A stretch of DNA of 64,000 nt from Paulownia fortunei (Eukaryota; Streptophyta; Magnoliopsida; Lamiales; Paulowniaceae), in the NCBI GenBank assembly GCA_019321725.1, contig CM033119.1, forward strand, positions 1,736,001 to 1,800,000. The letters are read 5' to 3'. Positions 48,628 to 63,882 of the stretch are shown here, piece by piece. A program made the position numbers and the translations under genes. The stretch's first letter is position 1, and every line of letters starts with the position of its first letter. Under the pieces are notes generated by a model. The model was not told where the DNA came from. It saw only the letters and a list, made by a program, of their open reading frames with translations, and did not search any database.

Positions 48628-50790
48628 CACTTTGACCAGGTTACTCAAAGTCTCAAACCTACAACTCCTACAAGAAAACCTAAACAAAGTACAAATTAAC
48701 ACATATACATCAACATCATACAATCATACAATATGTGTTTAGTATTTAATTTGCAAAACAAAAAATATTTCCACATCGTACAGTAATTATACAAATACAT
48801 GTACGAATGTATTCATACACAATTAAACAAAACAAAGAGCTGAGGTGGGGAGAGTGGTGGAGACGTGGTCGAGCCGGACGAGCCGGCAAGGCTGATGTTA
48901 TGGAGCTAGTGACATGATCACAAGAATCAAGATGAGACAAGTCAAAATCTTTTATTTATTTCAAATAAGTCATTGGTATTAAGGTAACTGAATCGCTACG
49001 GCCATTAGGGTGAGTCACTCTTTATAAGTTAAAATTGTTAACTACTACGCCCTATTGTTTAGGCAACTGAGCTTTCATTTTGATGATTTCCAAGCAAACA
49101 GGATCCAAGTTACTCTCCTGGATATGTAACTTTGTGTTTTGAACTTTATGTGCACTTTTGGCCTTCCTGTTTTAGCAGTTACTTGGATTTTAACTTTAGC
49201 TGTAACTTTGCACTTGTTGGAACAATAACTGATGTTTCATCAAGGTCGGAATGTAAGAAGTAAAGGACACAAAGATCTTTTAGTTGGCTAGCCAACTAAG
49301 TAAAAGAGTTAAAGCAAGCATATAAAACGGTCATATTAATAAAATCACTATAAAACATGCTACAGGCACTGTCAAGTTTATGATTGTGCACACCATAAAG
49401 TTTACTAAAATAGGTGATCAAATGAAGTCAGAAATTTTAAATTTGACGGGTGACATTGAATTCAAAAACAATTATAGAATTTAATAAATTTGTATGTTAA
49501 AAATTTAAAGTTATATAGACTTGAGCGGGGCCGACTATTGTTGAATGCCCCCAGCTCCATCCCTGGAGATGATAGTCTTGCTATTAGTTTTGAAGCCCTA
49601 ATATTTCTTTTCAAACTAAATTTTTTGTGTAAATGGATAATCTAGCGTTGAGAAAATCATTTGAGGAAGTACTATAATTCTTGGCAATGCTGGAAGTAGT
49701 AGATTTGGTGTTTGTAATGAAGTGAGCAGTAGATTTAGAGGATATAACATATTGTACAAGAGTAGGGTCCTGATTTTTGTTGTACTTTAGAGTTTTATAA
49801 GTGCAAGTGAATAAGATTCTCTCCAAGTTTCTTTGTGCTCTTCCAGAATTTATGTCTGAACCAAAACAAAATGATGGTTGGTGGGCAGAATTTGTGAGCT
49901 CTGGAAGTGACTGTACTTGGTAATGGGTAGAAGAAGATAAGCACCCTGGATATTTTATGGCTTCTAATGGATCTTTTTATCATCACCCTACTGGAGATGG
50001 CTAGCCAGGCAATTAATTCCATTATGGTTGTGGCTCTTCTTTTTTTTTTTTTCTCCAGTGGAAATGGGAAAAAAAATGATTTGAGTAAAATAGAAAGAGT
50101 TTTGTGCACAAAACAATCACACTCTTATCTATATAATAAAACATGGAATAATGACATTTAAAATAAAATCTTGGAAATGTTAATCATGAAACATAGGGAG
50201 AGAGTTGTAACAACATATATCTGTAAATAATTAGCACTGCATTAAAAACTCCAGCCCAGATCTGTACGCAAATTAGCAACTCTGTCTAAATTGCAAACCC
50301 CATAAACATGGGGATAATTGTTAATCAACAGCACAAAACACTAACTAGGCAAACCTTTTTAGTAATTATTGATGTCTTAACCTCCAACCAAACACTTTCT
50401 TAATGTAGAACTCACAGCCTCTGTTTAGCTTTTGCATATTTAAATCATCTTAAGTTATTATTATTCCCTAATTGGACTGCATCAGGATGGTTTTTTGTAT
50501 TAAATTAAGGCTAGATAGACATTATTGAGAGCCATGATTAGGACCCTAATTATTATAAAATTAAAAGTAAAGCCTGGTACTAACAGCCCACTAGTTGATT
50601 ATAACCCTTCAATGATCCCTTTATATTAATGCCTCAGCTATAATCACTTCCCACCTACACTGTCTCTAGCTTCATCTCTTTCCTCAATTCTTTCCCTTTT
50701 ATAGATCCCTGCACTTCTTTAAAGCTCAAAAAACATTCCCTCCACACTCATACTTGTGGATTTATACTTAATTAACCACTTTGCTTAACC
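48628..50790. other. Spacer and promoter region upstream of NSP2 (copy B)
   Basis: Same content as 12285-14447, with one base change noted at 48747. No gene recognised. Confidence 0.7.
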
Positions 50791-52263
50791 ATGGCAATGG
50801 TTATGGACCTTGATTTTTCAAATTTTACTTATAGTGCCACAACCACCAGTACAACCACCACCACCACCAATACCACCGCCTCGACCGATGAAGGTTGCAA
50901 TTGGAATGACTGGTCCCCGGTCGTCGACTGGGAGGCGCTTTCCGGTGACCAGGAGGATTTCCACAACCTCATTGACTCTATGATGGATGAAAATGTAGTG
51001 CTACACCAATCCACTAGGCCTAGCATTCATGAAGAGTACAACAATTTGTCCCCCGAGTACAACATGATGACTGATGATGAAACCAACAGCACCGAGGATT
51101 GCAAGGGGCTGAGGCTCATCCACCTGCTCATGGCTGCTGCCGAGGCGCTGACAGGGGCCAACAAGTGCCGCGAATTGGCTAGGGTGATATTGGTTCGGCT
51201 CAAGGAGTTGGTGTCACCAAATGACGGCACCAACATGGAGAGGCTGGCGGCCTATTTCACCGACGCCTTGCAAGGCTTGCTAGACGGCACTGCCGGTGGT
51301 GTACATGGCCACCACCACCACTGCAAGGAGGAGCACCACCAGACGGACGTTCTAGCAGCGTTTCAATTGCTACAAGATATGTCTCCTTATGTTAAATTTG
51401 GACATTTCACTGCCAATCAGGCTATATTAGAAGCTGTGACACATGACAGGAGGGTCCATATTGTGGACTATGATATCATGGAGGGGATCCAATGGGCCTC
51501 ACTAATGCAGGCCTTGGTGTCTAGGAAAGATGGGCCCCCAACTCCACACCTCAGGATTACGGCGTTATCAAGGGGCGGAAGCGGGCGGCGGTCGTTCGGC
51601 ACCATCCAAGAAACGGGCCGCCGCTTGACTGCCTTTGCGGCTTCTATAGGCCAACCATTTTCCTTTCACCAATGTAGGTTGGACGCGGACGAAACATTTA
51701 GGCCATCCTCTTTGAAATTAGTTAGAGGGGAAGCTCTTATAATTAATTGTATGTTGCACCTACCACATTTTAGCTATCGGGCCCCGGATTCAATTGCTTC
51801 GTTTTTATCCGGGTCCAAGACCCTCAATCCAAGACTAATTACCCTCGTGGAGGAAGAAATGGGGCCACCAAGTGATGGAGGCTTCGTGGGTCGGTTCATG
51901 GACTCATTGCACCACTACTCAGCTGTTTATGACTCGTTGGAGGCCGGATTCCCAATGCAGGGTCGGGCTCGAGCATTAGTGGAGCGGGTTTTTTTGGGGC
52001 CTCGGATTTCCGGGTCATTGGCCCGTATCTACCGGGCCCATAGGGAGGAGGAAGGGTGCGCTTGGGGGCAGTGGTTGGGCGCAGTTGGATTTCGTCCAAT
52101 GAACATAAGTTTTGCCAATCATTGTCAAGCCAAATTGTTATTGGGACTGTACAATGATGGGTATACGGTGGAGGAATTGACCATAAATAAACTTGTCCTG
52201 GGGTGGAAGTCACGGCGCCTACTTTCTGCTTCTATTTGGACCTCCCAAGATAGTGATTTGTGA
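50791..52263 (+). CDS. NSP2: NSP2 GRAS transcription factor, second occurrence (copy B)
   Basis: Gives the same 490-residue protein as 14448-15920, with identical N-terminal [17 protein letters not shown] and SAW motifs, in identical flanking DNA. A real duplicate would normally show some silent or spacer changes over 15 kb; none was seen here. I regard it as the same gene represented twice in the assembly. Confidence 0.9.
   Translation: MAMVMDLDFSNFTYSATTTSTTTTTTNTTASTDEGCNWNDWSPVVDWEALSGDQEDFHNLIDSMMDENVVLHQSTRPSIHEEYNNLSPEYNMMTDDETNSTEDCKGLRLIHLLMAAAEALTGANKCRELARVILVRLKELVSPNDGTNMERLAAYFTDALQGLLDGTAGGVHGHHHHCKEEHHQTDVLAAFQLLQDMSPYVKFGHFTANQAILEAVTHDRRVHIVDYDIMEGIQWASLMQALVSRKDGPPTPHLRITALSRGGSGRRSFGTIQETGRRLTAFAASIGQPFSFHQCRLDADETFRPSSLKLVRGEALIINCMLHLPHFSYRAPDSIASFLSGSKTLNPRLITLVEEEMGPPSDGGFVGRFMDSLHHYSAVYDSLEAGFPMQGRARALVERVFLGPRISGSLARIYRAHREEEGCAWGQWLGAVGFRPMNISFANHCQAKLLLGLYNDGYTVEELTINKLVLGWKSRRLLSASIWTSQDSDL
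51182..51202 (+). promoter_or_regulatory. Candidate miR171h-type target site (copy B)
   Basis: Identical to the site at 14839-14859 within the duplicated NSP2. Confidence 0.55.
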
Positions 52264-55200
52264 TTTAATTGAGTGTTTTTTTTGTTTTCACTAAGACTTG
52301 GAAAATATTTTGTTTGATTTTTCTATTCCAAAGTATCACTACTATGTTTTTATGTTTATAGCAAGTCTTGAATGAGATTGTAAATATGTATATGAAAAAA
52401 ATTTGAACTTCAACTTAAACTCGATTTAATTTTATTATTAACGTCATATTTTTATGAGTATAAATCCACAATCTCTTGTGGTTTTTTATCTTAATTTTTC
52501 AACGGGAGACTTTGTCTCATGCTCTAACAATTTTCTTTGTTTTTTTTTCAAAGTCTTCAAATTATTAACTTGATTTTCCTATTGAATATATAAATAGAAG
52601 GAATAAAAACGTTGTCGCAATATGGTATGTCATGATGTGATGTGTCTAGCGAAAAATTCAAAGCATATAGACTTGTAAATGTGGTACACGATAAGTTTTT
52701 ATTTTATCTTATAAATTTTTTGTGAGTACCCTAATGGAATTGACAAAAAATATATAAAATGAAAAACAAACAAAGCAAAATTAAATTAACCAGTTCTTAT
52801 CTGCTTTCGAAGATATTATATTTTTGCACTAGTTTGAAAATGGAGATTTAGAAGCACTTTGTTGATCAGTACATGACTACATGGCTTCTTGTCGATGTTG
52901 AGGATATCTTCTTTGCTTCGTTCCTCCTTTTTCATTTTCTTGATTGGGTGCCTACTGCCTTTTTGTGGAAAAAATAAAAGAAAAAACATTGGGATAAGTC
53001 CAATTAAAATAACTGTAAAGTTCTTTTTGAGTTAATTTTAAATCCCAAAAAAATGCATTTTTTTTCTATGATTTTAACATGTCTTAGAACCTCATAATAT
53101 TCTTTAATTACTGCACTTAAAAACTTTATATTAAGTCTCACCAGCTAAAAGAACAAGTTGCTATGAGAATTTTTTTTGTTTTTCCTTTTAAATAAGAGTG
53201 TTTTGTAGCTTGTTACAATCATTGAAGATGAAATCTTCCAAAAATTTAAAAAAAAAAATCCCATAATTTTGTTTTTCTCTTGTTCAAGATTTAATTTTAC
53301 AATAATTTTTTTACCATCCGTGTGATAAAAGATGCTTGGAAAGTGGATAAGAGATGCTTGGAAAGGCGAAGAAGAGTACGATAAAATCAACTAATAAATT
53401 ATAATGTTGAAAATAATATATGGGGTCTCTAATATTAAGTTGTGCTCGTTGTTCTTTCTCATTTTGATTCAAGTTAGGTTATTCACTATATATCAAGATT
53501 GTATGCAGTTTATTGAACTTTATTTTTTCAAAAAAGGGTTTTCTCATTGCCAATTACCCTACTCCACTTCCATAATTGTCACCTTGTACTTGTTTGTCAC
53601 AACTTTCATCTCACAACTAATATTCATCTCATGCGATCACCCAATTATTAGTCTAAAAATGTGAAAATATATTATGTTAGCTCGTGGTTTATTTGAACTT
53701 ATCAGTATGGAAATGGAGGTATTTCACCTGTTGAACCAGGCACGTTGACATATTTGAGTTGTTGGGACATCCTTCTCCCCGACACGTATCAGCTACAAAA
53801 TAAATATTTTTCCAGGGAGGGTATCACTGGAACATGGGAAGATTCCTGGAATGTACCTTTCATAAAACACAACTCTTCCAAATTTTGATGAGATCACAGG
53901 CTTGGAATTACATATATAAAAAATATGTATATAAAATAGTAAAGATACTCTCCTCAGTTCTCATGCATCCACAAAAGCTTCATATATTTAATTTTGTTTT
54001 AAATTTAGTTTTATTGGGTAAATACTCTATTAAGCATTCCATACATCCTGGTCACCAATGATAAGCCCCCACCCCCCAAATCATGAAAATGTAAGTGTAT
54101 TTTCATTTTTTTAGAAAAGACAAAAATTATAAAATTTATTAATTTTATATATAAAATTTATATTAATATAAAAAATTTATAGAGTTGAGTGGGCCGCTGC
54201 TGGTGCCCTCGCTCCCTTGGCTACGTCTCTAAATGTGATACAAGTTTTGATATAAGATTCTATATTATTTTTGCTATATGTATTGATGTACATAATTGAC
54301 TATGTGAACAAAAAAAAATTAAATATTTGTTGTATTTAAAATTTGATGTTAAACAAAATGGGGAAAAAATATTGATTTCATCCCTCAATCAAACAGGGAA
54401 TCAACTTTTTGTAGTTGCATCAGCCCACTAGCCACCAACTTGTATTTTAGGACTAGATTAATGGCTAAACAATTATTCAAACTCACAGCTTACATGTTTT
54501 GTTGCTGTGCATGCGTCATGCTACAAACTCAATTTATTGTTTGTTAAAGAGAATTAATTTTTTCTGCCACCAAATTGAATATTGGATGTGGGTTCTTGAT
54601 TTTGATTTCTTGCAGTAGATTTACCTTAGTTTATTGCATGTCATGTCATAACCTGAGAAGACTTTTTGACAACAAGGAGGATGTAATGGTGATCAAGTAA
54701 ATCCCCTATTCATGCTGATAGAGCTGCAGGCCAATAGGAGGTTGATGGAGGCAATCAAGTGAATGGCCTTCGTGTTGGTGGCGAAAACCTCAGCGAAATC
54801 AACAAGTAGGGAGTGGTTGATTTATGTAAAATTTGATTAGGGTTATACAGAATAATTATTGTGAAAAGTTTGAGAAAGTTTACGAATACTAATCCACCAA
54901 CTTTTCAAGGTCTAACAGAGGTTGACGAGACCGAAGAATAGATAAACAACGTAGAAAAGATATTTAGTAGGTTGGATTAAAACGATCTTTTGAAAATCTT
55001 TTACGCTCTTAAACATTAAAAAGGGAAGAGTGTGAATGACGAAAAATAGTGGAGAAGCTAAAAACTAAACCGACAATATACAGAGAATTTAAAGACTTAT
55101 TCTATGAGTGATTCTATCCTAAAAGTGTGTGTGATCATAAAAAGGCCGAGTTCCTCAACTTAAAGCAAGGAAACATTGACTGTAGCATAATACCACGTTA

Positions 55201-57386
55201 AGTTTGCATCTTTGCACTATTTTGCCCCTTATTATACAAAGAATGAAAATAGAAAGGCTAAGAAATTTATGAAAGGTTTGAGGTTTAAGGACAAAATTCG
55301 TGTGCCTTCATTGACAACCTATATAATCATTGTGAATAAAGTTCTTGATATTGAGTTGGATTTAGGAGATGAATAACCAAAAGAAGCATAGAGAGAAAGA
55401 CTCTCAAACTTCCAATTGGCCTATACAAAAGGGTTAAAAAAGTATTTTTTTGACAACTGTTGAAAGTGGTTATACAAGAATTTAGGTGATGGTGGTTAAC
55501 AATGAAAATGTAAATGAATCGAGTATGATATTATATAAATTTATTTGAATTTTTATGCAGTTTTATAAATTGTGTTTGAATATAATTTAACTGTTAATTG
55601 AATCGAGTTTTAATCAAGGCATATACAAATTGAGTTTAAATAATTTAATCTTTTTACACATATTTTTTTATTTTTTTATTAATCGAATCGAGTTTGAGTG
55701 AGTTTCATATCTTATCGAATGAAAAAATGTATTCAAAGTAGTAATTTAGTTTGATTTTAAACCCTAACTAAAGACTTCTACACATGAAAAAATTGAATAA
55801 TCATAAATAATTAATTTTATAAAAATATATATTCCCATGTGAACTAATTTATATTGATCTTTGAATTATATTGAAACATATATAGCATCACCTAATTATA
55901 CTTCCATGAGACCAACTTAACCTCTACTTGAAATATGACCAATACCAACTAATCTGTTGGGCCCATTACCATTAGTTCTAGATTTGATCTTTGGACAGCC
56001 CACTTTCATGGAATGTAATATTTGGGCTATCATGGTCTGGGTTAGATCAAACTCTTTAATAACCAACTAAAATGGACACGGACATTACACTAGTCAACCC
56101 AATTTAAATGAATTGAATTGGGTCCTAATTCTACCATATTATTACTAAACCAGTCTCTTACAGGCTAATAGCGTGGAATCCACGTGCATGGTATATTTTC
56201 GAGCAAAAAATGCTGATAATGTTTAAATTATTTTTAGTATCAATAGTATTGATGAGCGTGAAACAAACATTATTTTTAGTATTAATAGTCAAAAATAAAA
56301 TAAAAACTTAATTATTAATTAATTTTTTATTTTCTAGTTTCCTCTAACGCATGCCTTGCTTGTAACAATTATTAGTAATATACCCAAAGTAAAAAATAAA
56401 TAAAATTATCATGTGAAATCTAGGTTCGTAGTATTTTTACAGAAATAAACGTGAAAAAATTAAAACTAGTAAAAATATTTTCAAAAAAATCTAAAAAATA
56501 ATAAAAAATTTATTCTAAATTTTGTTTTTTATTTTTTGTTATCATATTTTACTTTTTATATGCGTGAACCATGCCTTATTGCCTTTACATTTTTATCATT
56601 TTCAACCATGCCTACACATTGGTTGAAGATTTGGCACAAAATCTTGGCATTTGTTAGAAAATGTATCAAGAAATATCTTTACATTAAATTTCATATCCAA
56701 AGTAACTATTTATACTTTAGGAAAAAATATCAAAGAAATATTCTTTTCTATTGACAAATCCCATAAAAAATATTTTCTCAAATTAAAAAATCAGTACTAC
56801 GAAGTTCTCATTTTAGGAAACCCAATACTCAATAAAGTTAACACCTTGGAAATACATATTAGGAAAAAAAATTCAAATATCCCTTATTATAAATTTTTAT
56901 AAAATTCTCATAAAAATATTCCTCAATTCAAAAAATTAGTACTACAAAATTTTCACTTACATCCTTAAAACTCAGTAAATGTCGAAAGAAACTTCGTTTG
57001 AGCTTATTAAAGTAAGAAATTGATAAATTGGTTTCTAGGATAGATAATTTCCTTTTGGGCATTTTATTTGGACTTTTTCGTATTTATAATTGTTGTCTGA
57101 ATTAAACAAAAAAATATAAAAACACTTTTCTATTATAATATTTGATTCCTACCGCACTATTCCCATAGGCCATAAGAGCCACCACCTAATTACTTTGATG
57201 TAATTATGCCTAACCCGATCCACACGCCAATATACCTGGACATCTTCATCATCCCATGAAATGCTTAGTCTTGGACCATATTATTACTCCCCCAAACCCT
57301 TCAACTTTTTCCAAACCCTTTCGGCCTAAAACTTGGTGGTATTGCTGAAATTTAATTGTATTTGCAGCATAAGGCGATCATCTGTC
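52264..57386. other. Spacer between NSP2 and aminotransferase (copy B)
   Basis: Repeats the content of 15921-21043, including the hAT-like fragment (about 54111-54231) and the degenerate local repeat (56759-56983). No additional gene. Confidence 0.7.
54703..55363 (+). pseudogene. Decayed Ty3/gypsy gag relic (copy B)
   Basis: Same relic as at 18360-19020, with identical stops and frame changes. Confidence 0.6.
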
Positions 57387-57828
57387 ATGGCTTCTTCCTC
57401 TACATCCACCGCCCTGCCAACTCAGGACGGCCCAGCTCAGAACTCCACTCCCCAAACTCTCCAGGTCTATTATTTTCTCTTTTTTTTTAAACCTCTATTG
57501 CTGGCTTGTGTTTGATGGGCATGTTCTGAGATTGATTTTGGGTGAGCCCTTCTGGGTATTTTTGCTGAAGATTTTTTTTCCCTTTGTTAATTGTGAATTG
57601 CCTAAATTGTTGGAATATTGAGTTTGATGCGAAACTAGGATGGTAAATTTAAATTATAGGAGTATAAGGTTATTTGGAAGTTTAATAATTGTTCTAGAAT
57701 TCCTGCACTCATCTATGGTTTAAATTTAGTTGTTTCGGCATACTCTCCATGTACTACATGTACAAAGAAAATGAACTTTTTGAAAGGAAGAATTTATGCA
57801 ATAAAACAAAATAGCAGGTATTCTTATT

Positions 57829-57871
<43 letters not shown>

Positions 57872-59876
57872 GTGTGTGTGTGTCTCATCGTCCTTTTAAT
57901 TTGATTCATGCTGTTTTAAACCCTTATGTATTAGTACTAACAAAAGGTTGTTTTGCTCATCAAATGACCAAGAGATGTACTCTTTGAGCAACCTATGGTA
58001 ATAGATTTATTACCTTTGACTAACCGCCGTCCGTTGCCCTTTCAAGTTCCTGGCATTTACCAATGCATTCATGTACAGGTTCAAAAGTGATGAAAACTGG
58101 CATTTCCCGGCCCATTTCTCGTTTCTATCTCTTGGTGTGGACATTTGGTTTTATCATAAAGCAATGTTGGCCATGGATGTTGCTGCAGTGATCAATGTGA
58201 ATATTATCACAGTTTACCCAACACTAGAACCAAAATGATAAAGATAAACTCTTCTTCTAGTTCCTTGATCATAGAACATTAGGGCCAGCCACAGACACAC
58301 AAAAAGAAAAAAAAAAAAGAAGCAAGAAAACTGCTTTTTTCGGCAGAAAGGGAAACTTAGTTGATAAGAGAACATTGCCGTTTTAGTTTCTTCAATCTGT
58401 TTGAAATTCTACTTTCTGAGAGGATGGGCTGATAAGAGACTGTTATTTACCTTTATACCATTGTTTGGTGGGAGCTACTTGTTGTTTTACCAACTAACTT
58501 TGAACAGGCTGTGTTTGGTTTAGGCTCTTCAGCACATGCATAGAAGATCTTCAAAGTCTTCTGTGTTAAGAGTGACTTAGTGGTCGCTTCTCAATGGTTT
58601 CATTAATTGCTAAAAAGATAGAGCTGTTAATTGATCAATGTAATGATGATGTCTGTTGTTTCTCCTATTTTTCCACATCTCTGGAATTGTATTCTGTCTT
58701 TTATACTGTGAGCTTCCTTTTTAGGTCGCAAAGCGCTTGGAGAAGTTCAAAACTACGATTTTCACACAAATGAGTAGCCTTGCTATCAAGCATGGTGCTA
58801 TTAACCTTGGACAGGGCTTTCCCAATTTTGACGGTCCAGAGTTTGTCAAAGAAGCAGCAATTCAGGCCATTAGAGATGGTAAAAATCAATATGCTCGTGG
58901 ATGTGGGATTCCTGATCTGAACTCTGCTGTGGCTGAGCGTTTCAAGAAAGACACTGGACTTGTGGTTGATCCTGAAAAGGATGTCACTGTCACCTCTGGA
59001 TGCACAGAAGCAATTGCCGCAACGATGTTAGGCTTAATAAATCCTGGTGATGAAGTCATCCTCTTTGCTCCATTCTATGATTCCTATGAAGCTACTCTGT
59101 CCATGGCTGGCGCTAAAATAAAGTGCATCACCTTGAGGCCCCCAAATTTTTCCATCCTTATTGATGAGCTGAAATGCATTGTCACAAAAAACACACGTGC
59201 GATCCTGATGAATACTCCGCATAACCCCACAGGCAAAATGTTTACTCGAGAAGAACTTAATGCCATTGCCTCCCTGTGCATTGAGCATGACTTACTGGTT
59301 TTCTCTGACGAAGTTTATGACAAGTTAGCTTTTGAAATGGATCACATCTCCATTGCTTCACTTCCTGGCATGTATGAGCGGACTGTGACCCTGAATTCTT
59401 TGGGGAAGACATTCTCACTAACAGGCTGGAAAATTGGTTGGGCAATAGCTCCCCCGCACTTGACCTGGGGTGTAAGGCAGGCACATTCTTTCCTTACCTT
59501 TGCAACATCAACTCCAATGCAGTTTGCAGCGGCAACAGCGCTCAGAGCTCCAGATTCTTACTACGAAGAACTAAGAAGGGATTACATAGTAAAGAAGACT
59601 ATCCTGGTGGAGGGCTTGAAGTCTGTGGGTTTCACAGTCTACCCGTCAAGTGGAACCTACTTCGTGGTGGTGGATCACACCCCATTCGGGCTGGAAAATG
59701 ATGTTGCCTTCTGTGAGTATCTAATCAAGGAAGTTGGGGTCGTTGCAATCCCCACGAGTGTATTCTATTTAAATCCAGAAGAGGGTAAGAACCTTGTGAG
59801 GTTTACCTTCTGCAAAGATGAAGGGACTCTTCGATGCGCTGTTGCCAGGATGAAGGAGAAGCTATTGATGAAGTGA
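57387..59876 (+). CDS. Kynurenine/glutamine transaminase K-type aminotransferase, second occurrence (copy B)
   Basis: Exons 57387-57464 and 58725-59876 encode the same 409 residues as 21044-23533, with the PLP-lysine motif NSLGKTFSLTGWK intact. Intron sequence and microsatellite length are unchanged. Most likely a duplicated representation of one gene. Confidence 0.88.
57833..57883. repeat. Compound (AT)n(GT)n microsatellite (copy B)
   Basis: Same length and order as at 21490-21540. Confidence 0.9.
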
Positions 59877-62708
59877 TAATCCCCGATTCAGGGCCATCTA
59901 TACCAATGCCAAAGATTAATATTATGATGTTAAGCATTTGAGGCAATTGTAATCTTCATCCCCACACAAGGCCATTGCATTTGAGCATGTGGGGATATAC
60001 AAGGGTTGTGCCTCTTTCCAAACTACACTTATCTATATGTGAATTCTCATAATCAGTTATAATCAATTATATTCAGTCCTGATGGTTCCAATGGTAAATA
60101 TTTGTGAACCTATTGCTATATTAGAAAAAAGCTGGTTATTGCTATATTGTTTCGGATAATTTTGAAGTTGGTAAATCTCTCGCTCTTACGTAAATATAAC
60201 AAGATAAGATCTTTGGGCTAGCCCAACTTAGCTGTACACAAAATCGACCACATCGAGCTGGGCCGAATGTGCCCTATTCATCTTAATTTTGTCGCTTCGC
60301 ATGGGCCAGCCCAATTATGCCCAACTTTGTGTTCCTGTGATTTGCACTTTTATCAATTTTATTACTAAACTGACTATTTAAGTTTATGAGAGAAAGGAAG
60401 AATCTTAATAAACTGAGTTGTGTCCCTTTGATAAATGCAAATCACGACTATATTGTTTAATCTTTTGAGTAGCGAAGTATATCAAATTCTTAGATAATTT
60501 TGGTGTTATAAACACTTCAAGAATTTAATCGAGTTAATTTTTCAACAATATTCATTTATATTTAAAAAAAAAAAACAAGAATTATATCCTTACTTTAATA
60601 TATCAATTGATAATTCACATTCATTAATAACCAACAAATTACAATGACAATGAGATAACAAACTCACATAAGTGATGCACATGCCGGTCAATAATATTAT
60701 AATATGATAAATCAGTCCGAACCGATTTATTAATGAAATGTCCTAATACGTTATAAAATTTCATTTTAGCCAATGATGCAATCAAAGTAATAATTAAAAC
60801 GGGTACGATCTTCTTAGAATTTAACTCTGTACTATTAAATTTATTCACATGCTTGAAAGAGAGTCAAAAAATTATAAATTCTTAAGGGACGAAACCACGT
60901 CGAAAAATACCATTGCCAAAAATGACACATCAAGATATCAAAAGACCGTTGATGATTTAGGACAATAATATTTCTGCTCTGGTTTGTGCAGTAAATAGAG
61001 TTAATTGGATTAATTATGAAGTAATAAATAGATAAAAATGCTAGTGCCAAATTTGTCTCCTGTACAGTTTATTTTTACTTAATTCTCATATTAATTACTA
61101 TTAGTCAATAACTTATATGTAAAAAGAGCCGTAATTCTCATATTAATTACTATTTTAACCTAAAAAAAATCCATAATGGAAACAGTCTTAGAATACAACA
61201 AACCCATAAGACAGACCAAACTAGGCATAATAGACAATCATTTCTTCTTTCTTCTTCTTTTATTTTTTACATTACAATTTCTGTAGTAGACTTAGTCATC
61301 GGGGATTGCAATAACATTTCTTATTAAAGTCCTATCTCATTTTCTTGGAAAAATTATTTTTTAAAAATTCCACGAGGTTTATAAGTTTGGCAATATACTT
61401 ATTAAAATAATTAAATTTAGTAGTTTTCTGTGCATTTTTTGGTTCCATCATTAAAAAAACTATTATGCCGTTAGGGTTTGAATTCAAAGTGAAAAAACTT
61501 ATTTTTAGAGCATATACTTTATTAATAATTATGAACTTATTTATCCCATTTTTTATTAATTTTTTCTCTTCTCTCTTCCACCTCCATGTGCATATCCACA
61601 ATCAAACCAATTCTTCTAAAATACTTTAATAATATTATTTGGCGTATATTTTTACTTCTTTAATTTTAATGCATTGCATAAATGTAAACTTGAGTGAAAT
61701 TATCATTTTTGGGAAAGATAGGACTCTATTCAAGAATTTCAATTTATTTTTTCTTGTGATTCAACAATTCCAAATGTGTAGTGCTAACGTTAATAAACTT
61801 ATATATTACAAACTAAAGATTTAAAATACTTGAGTTTATGGGTTTGAAACTTTTCAAAGTAAAATTTTTTTACGTGCAAAATTTTAGCATGAATTTTGTG
61901 TCTAGAAATCTTTATTTTAATAATATTTTTAAATCTTCTTTATAGGTTCTATAGAAGTTAATGGGGTAATCAAACGTACAAGGAAAAAATTAATATATGG
62001 AACTAAATTTAATATATGAGACTAAACTTGACTATTTAAAAAAATATGATGCCAAACATATAAACCCTATAGTGTAAGACCTTTAAATATTTTGCCCCTC
62101 TTAACATCCTTGTCAAACAAGGCACGCTTATTTTTCTAATTTTACTTTTCTAATCATAGAACCATAATATTAATAAATGAGACTCGCGCTTCTCATTATT
62201 GAAATAAATAGTATCCTTATTTTACATTCGTTATTATAAATAAAATATATCTACACCAAATATAATTAGGATATTGTATGTAAAAATAGTCAATAGTTTA
62301 TTCAAATAAACCATGTCAATAGTTACAACTAATTATACTTGTAATTATTTAAATCACAATAAGATTTAAAATCCAGCCAATTTGGCAAAAAACTGCACCT
62401 CCACCACCGTGATCGTTTTCATCATTAATTATTTAAAAAGAAAAAGAAAAAGAAAAGAGAAAAAAAAAAAAAGGGCAGAAAAAAAAACACTATTCAGAGA
62501 AAAATTAGTGTCAGTCGCACGTGCCGGCCTGAGATCAGATATAAACAGCCCAAAAGCCGAATCTAGATCAGACGACCGTACCTTCCCGTCAATACCGGGA
62601 ACTCCCCCATCCAACGGCTAATAATCACAAACCAATTTCGACCCAGAGATCTTTCATCTACGGTCCACATCAAGTACAGGTGGTCCCACCTCTTCGCTTT
62701 ATCCAACA
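59877..62708. other. Spacer between aminotransferase and MORN gene (copy B)
   Basis: Repeats 23534-26365 without visible change. No gene recognised. Confidence 0.7.
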
Positions 62709-62715
62709 TATAAAT
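62709..62715 (+). promoter_or_regulatory. TATA box of the MORN gene (copy B)
   Basis: TATAAAT at the position equivalent to 26366-26372, with the same CT tract downstream. Confidence 0.5.
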
Positions 62716-62868
62716 TCACATCCCCACATTAAACTCGGTCCACTCTGAACAATTCCAAAACTACTCTCTCTCTCTCAAATTTCTCTCTCACACACAACGC
62801 ATAGTGTTTTTCTTCTAAAATTTAAACCTGCGCACTTGCTTCACTGCTTATCCTGCGCACCACCGGAG

Positions 62869-62928
62869 ATGAAACCGGCGTCGGAGTACATGATACGAAT
62901 ATCTAGGTACAGGAGGTGGGCCCACTAG
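62869..62928 (+). CDS. Upstream ORF in the MORN leader (copy B)
   Basis: Identical 19-codon ORF to that at 26526-26585. Confidence 0.4.
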   Translation: MKPASEYMIRISRYRRWAH

Positions 62929-62956
62929 TAGGAGGAGGAAAGATAAACGGCTGAGG

Positions 62957-63882
62957 ATGAAATTAGAGAGCCTCGACCAAAGAATGGACGGTCAGAAAAG
63001 CCAGGCGAAGCTTACTAGGACCAACTCTTCACTCCTCCGTTCATCACCCACCATTCGATCGTCAATCCACAGCTTATCTTCCGTGAGCGAGATCGCACCT
63101 GATCAAGAAACAGAAGACCTCGAGGAGCAGAAGCCGCATAGCAAACCCGTTTCCCAGCCGGTTCGATCCGGTTCAGCACGTTTGGCACCGGTTATTGCCA
63201 TCCTCTTGCTCTCAGTTTACACCCTTTTCGCCTTTTTTAACAGGGACGACATACCTACTTCGGAAAACTTACTTTTAGCTTTAATTTTTTTCGCGGTTCT
63301 GCTATTTTTCTTCTCCAAAAACAAGGCTTTAATGAACAGAAATTTTAACTTGTGCAAGCAAATGTGTGATGAGTATGCAAAAAGATTCGGGCTTTCTTGT
63401 TTTACCTCCAAAACTCATTCAAAACCGGTGCAGTGGTTCATTGGGGAGTCTAATTTAGACAAAATGGAAGGAAAACATCAAATCAAAAAGGAGAGGAGTG
63501 TTAAAAAGATTATAAGAGAAGGGGTGGAGTTTTACAGCAATGGTGATTTCTATGAAGGTGAGTTTCATAAAGGCAGGTGCAATGGGAGTGGAGTGTATAA
63601 TTACTTCGTGAATGGGAGGTACGAAGGGGATTGGATTGATGGGAGATATGATGGTTATGGGATTGAGAGTTGGGCAAGGGGGAGCAGATATAGAGGGCAG
63701 TATAGGCAGGGTCTGAGGCATGGATATGGAGTATATAAGTTTTATACAGGGGATACATATGCCGGAGAGTGGTGTAATGGGCAAAGTCACGGTGCTGGAG
63801 TGCAGACGTGTGCTGATGGGAGCTGTTACATCGGGGAGTTCAAGTGTGGGGTTAAACATGGCCTCGGCTGTTACCATTTCAG
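62957..63882 (+). CDS. MORN-repeat membrane protein, exon 1 only (copy B, cut by the window end)
   Basis: Same 308-codon first exon as 26614-27539: two hydrophobic segments, five MORN repeats and the CAG/GTGATA donor. The window ends in intron 1, so exons 2 and 3 are outside. Probably the same gene represented twice. Confidence 0.88.
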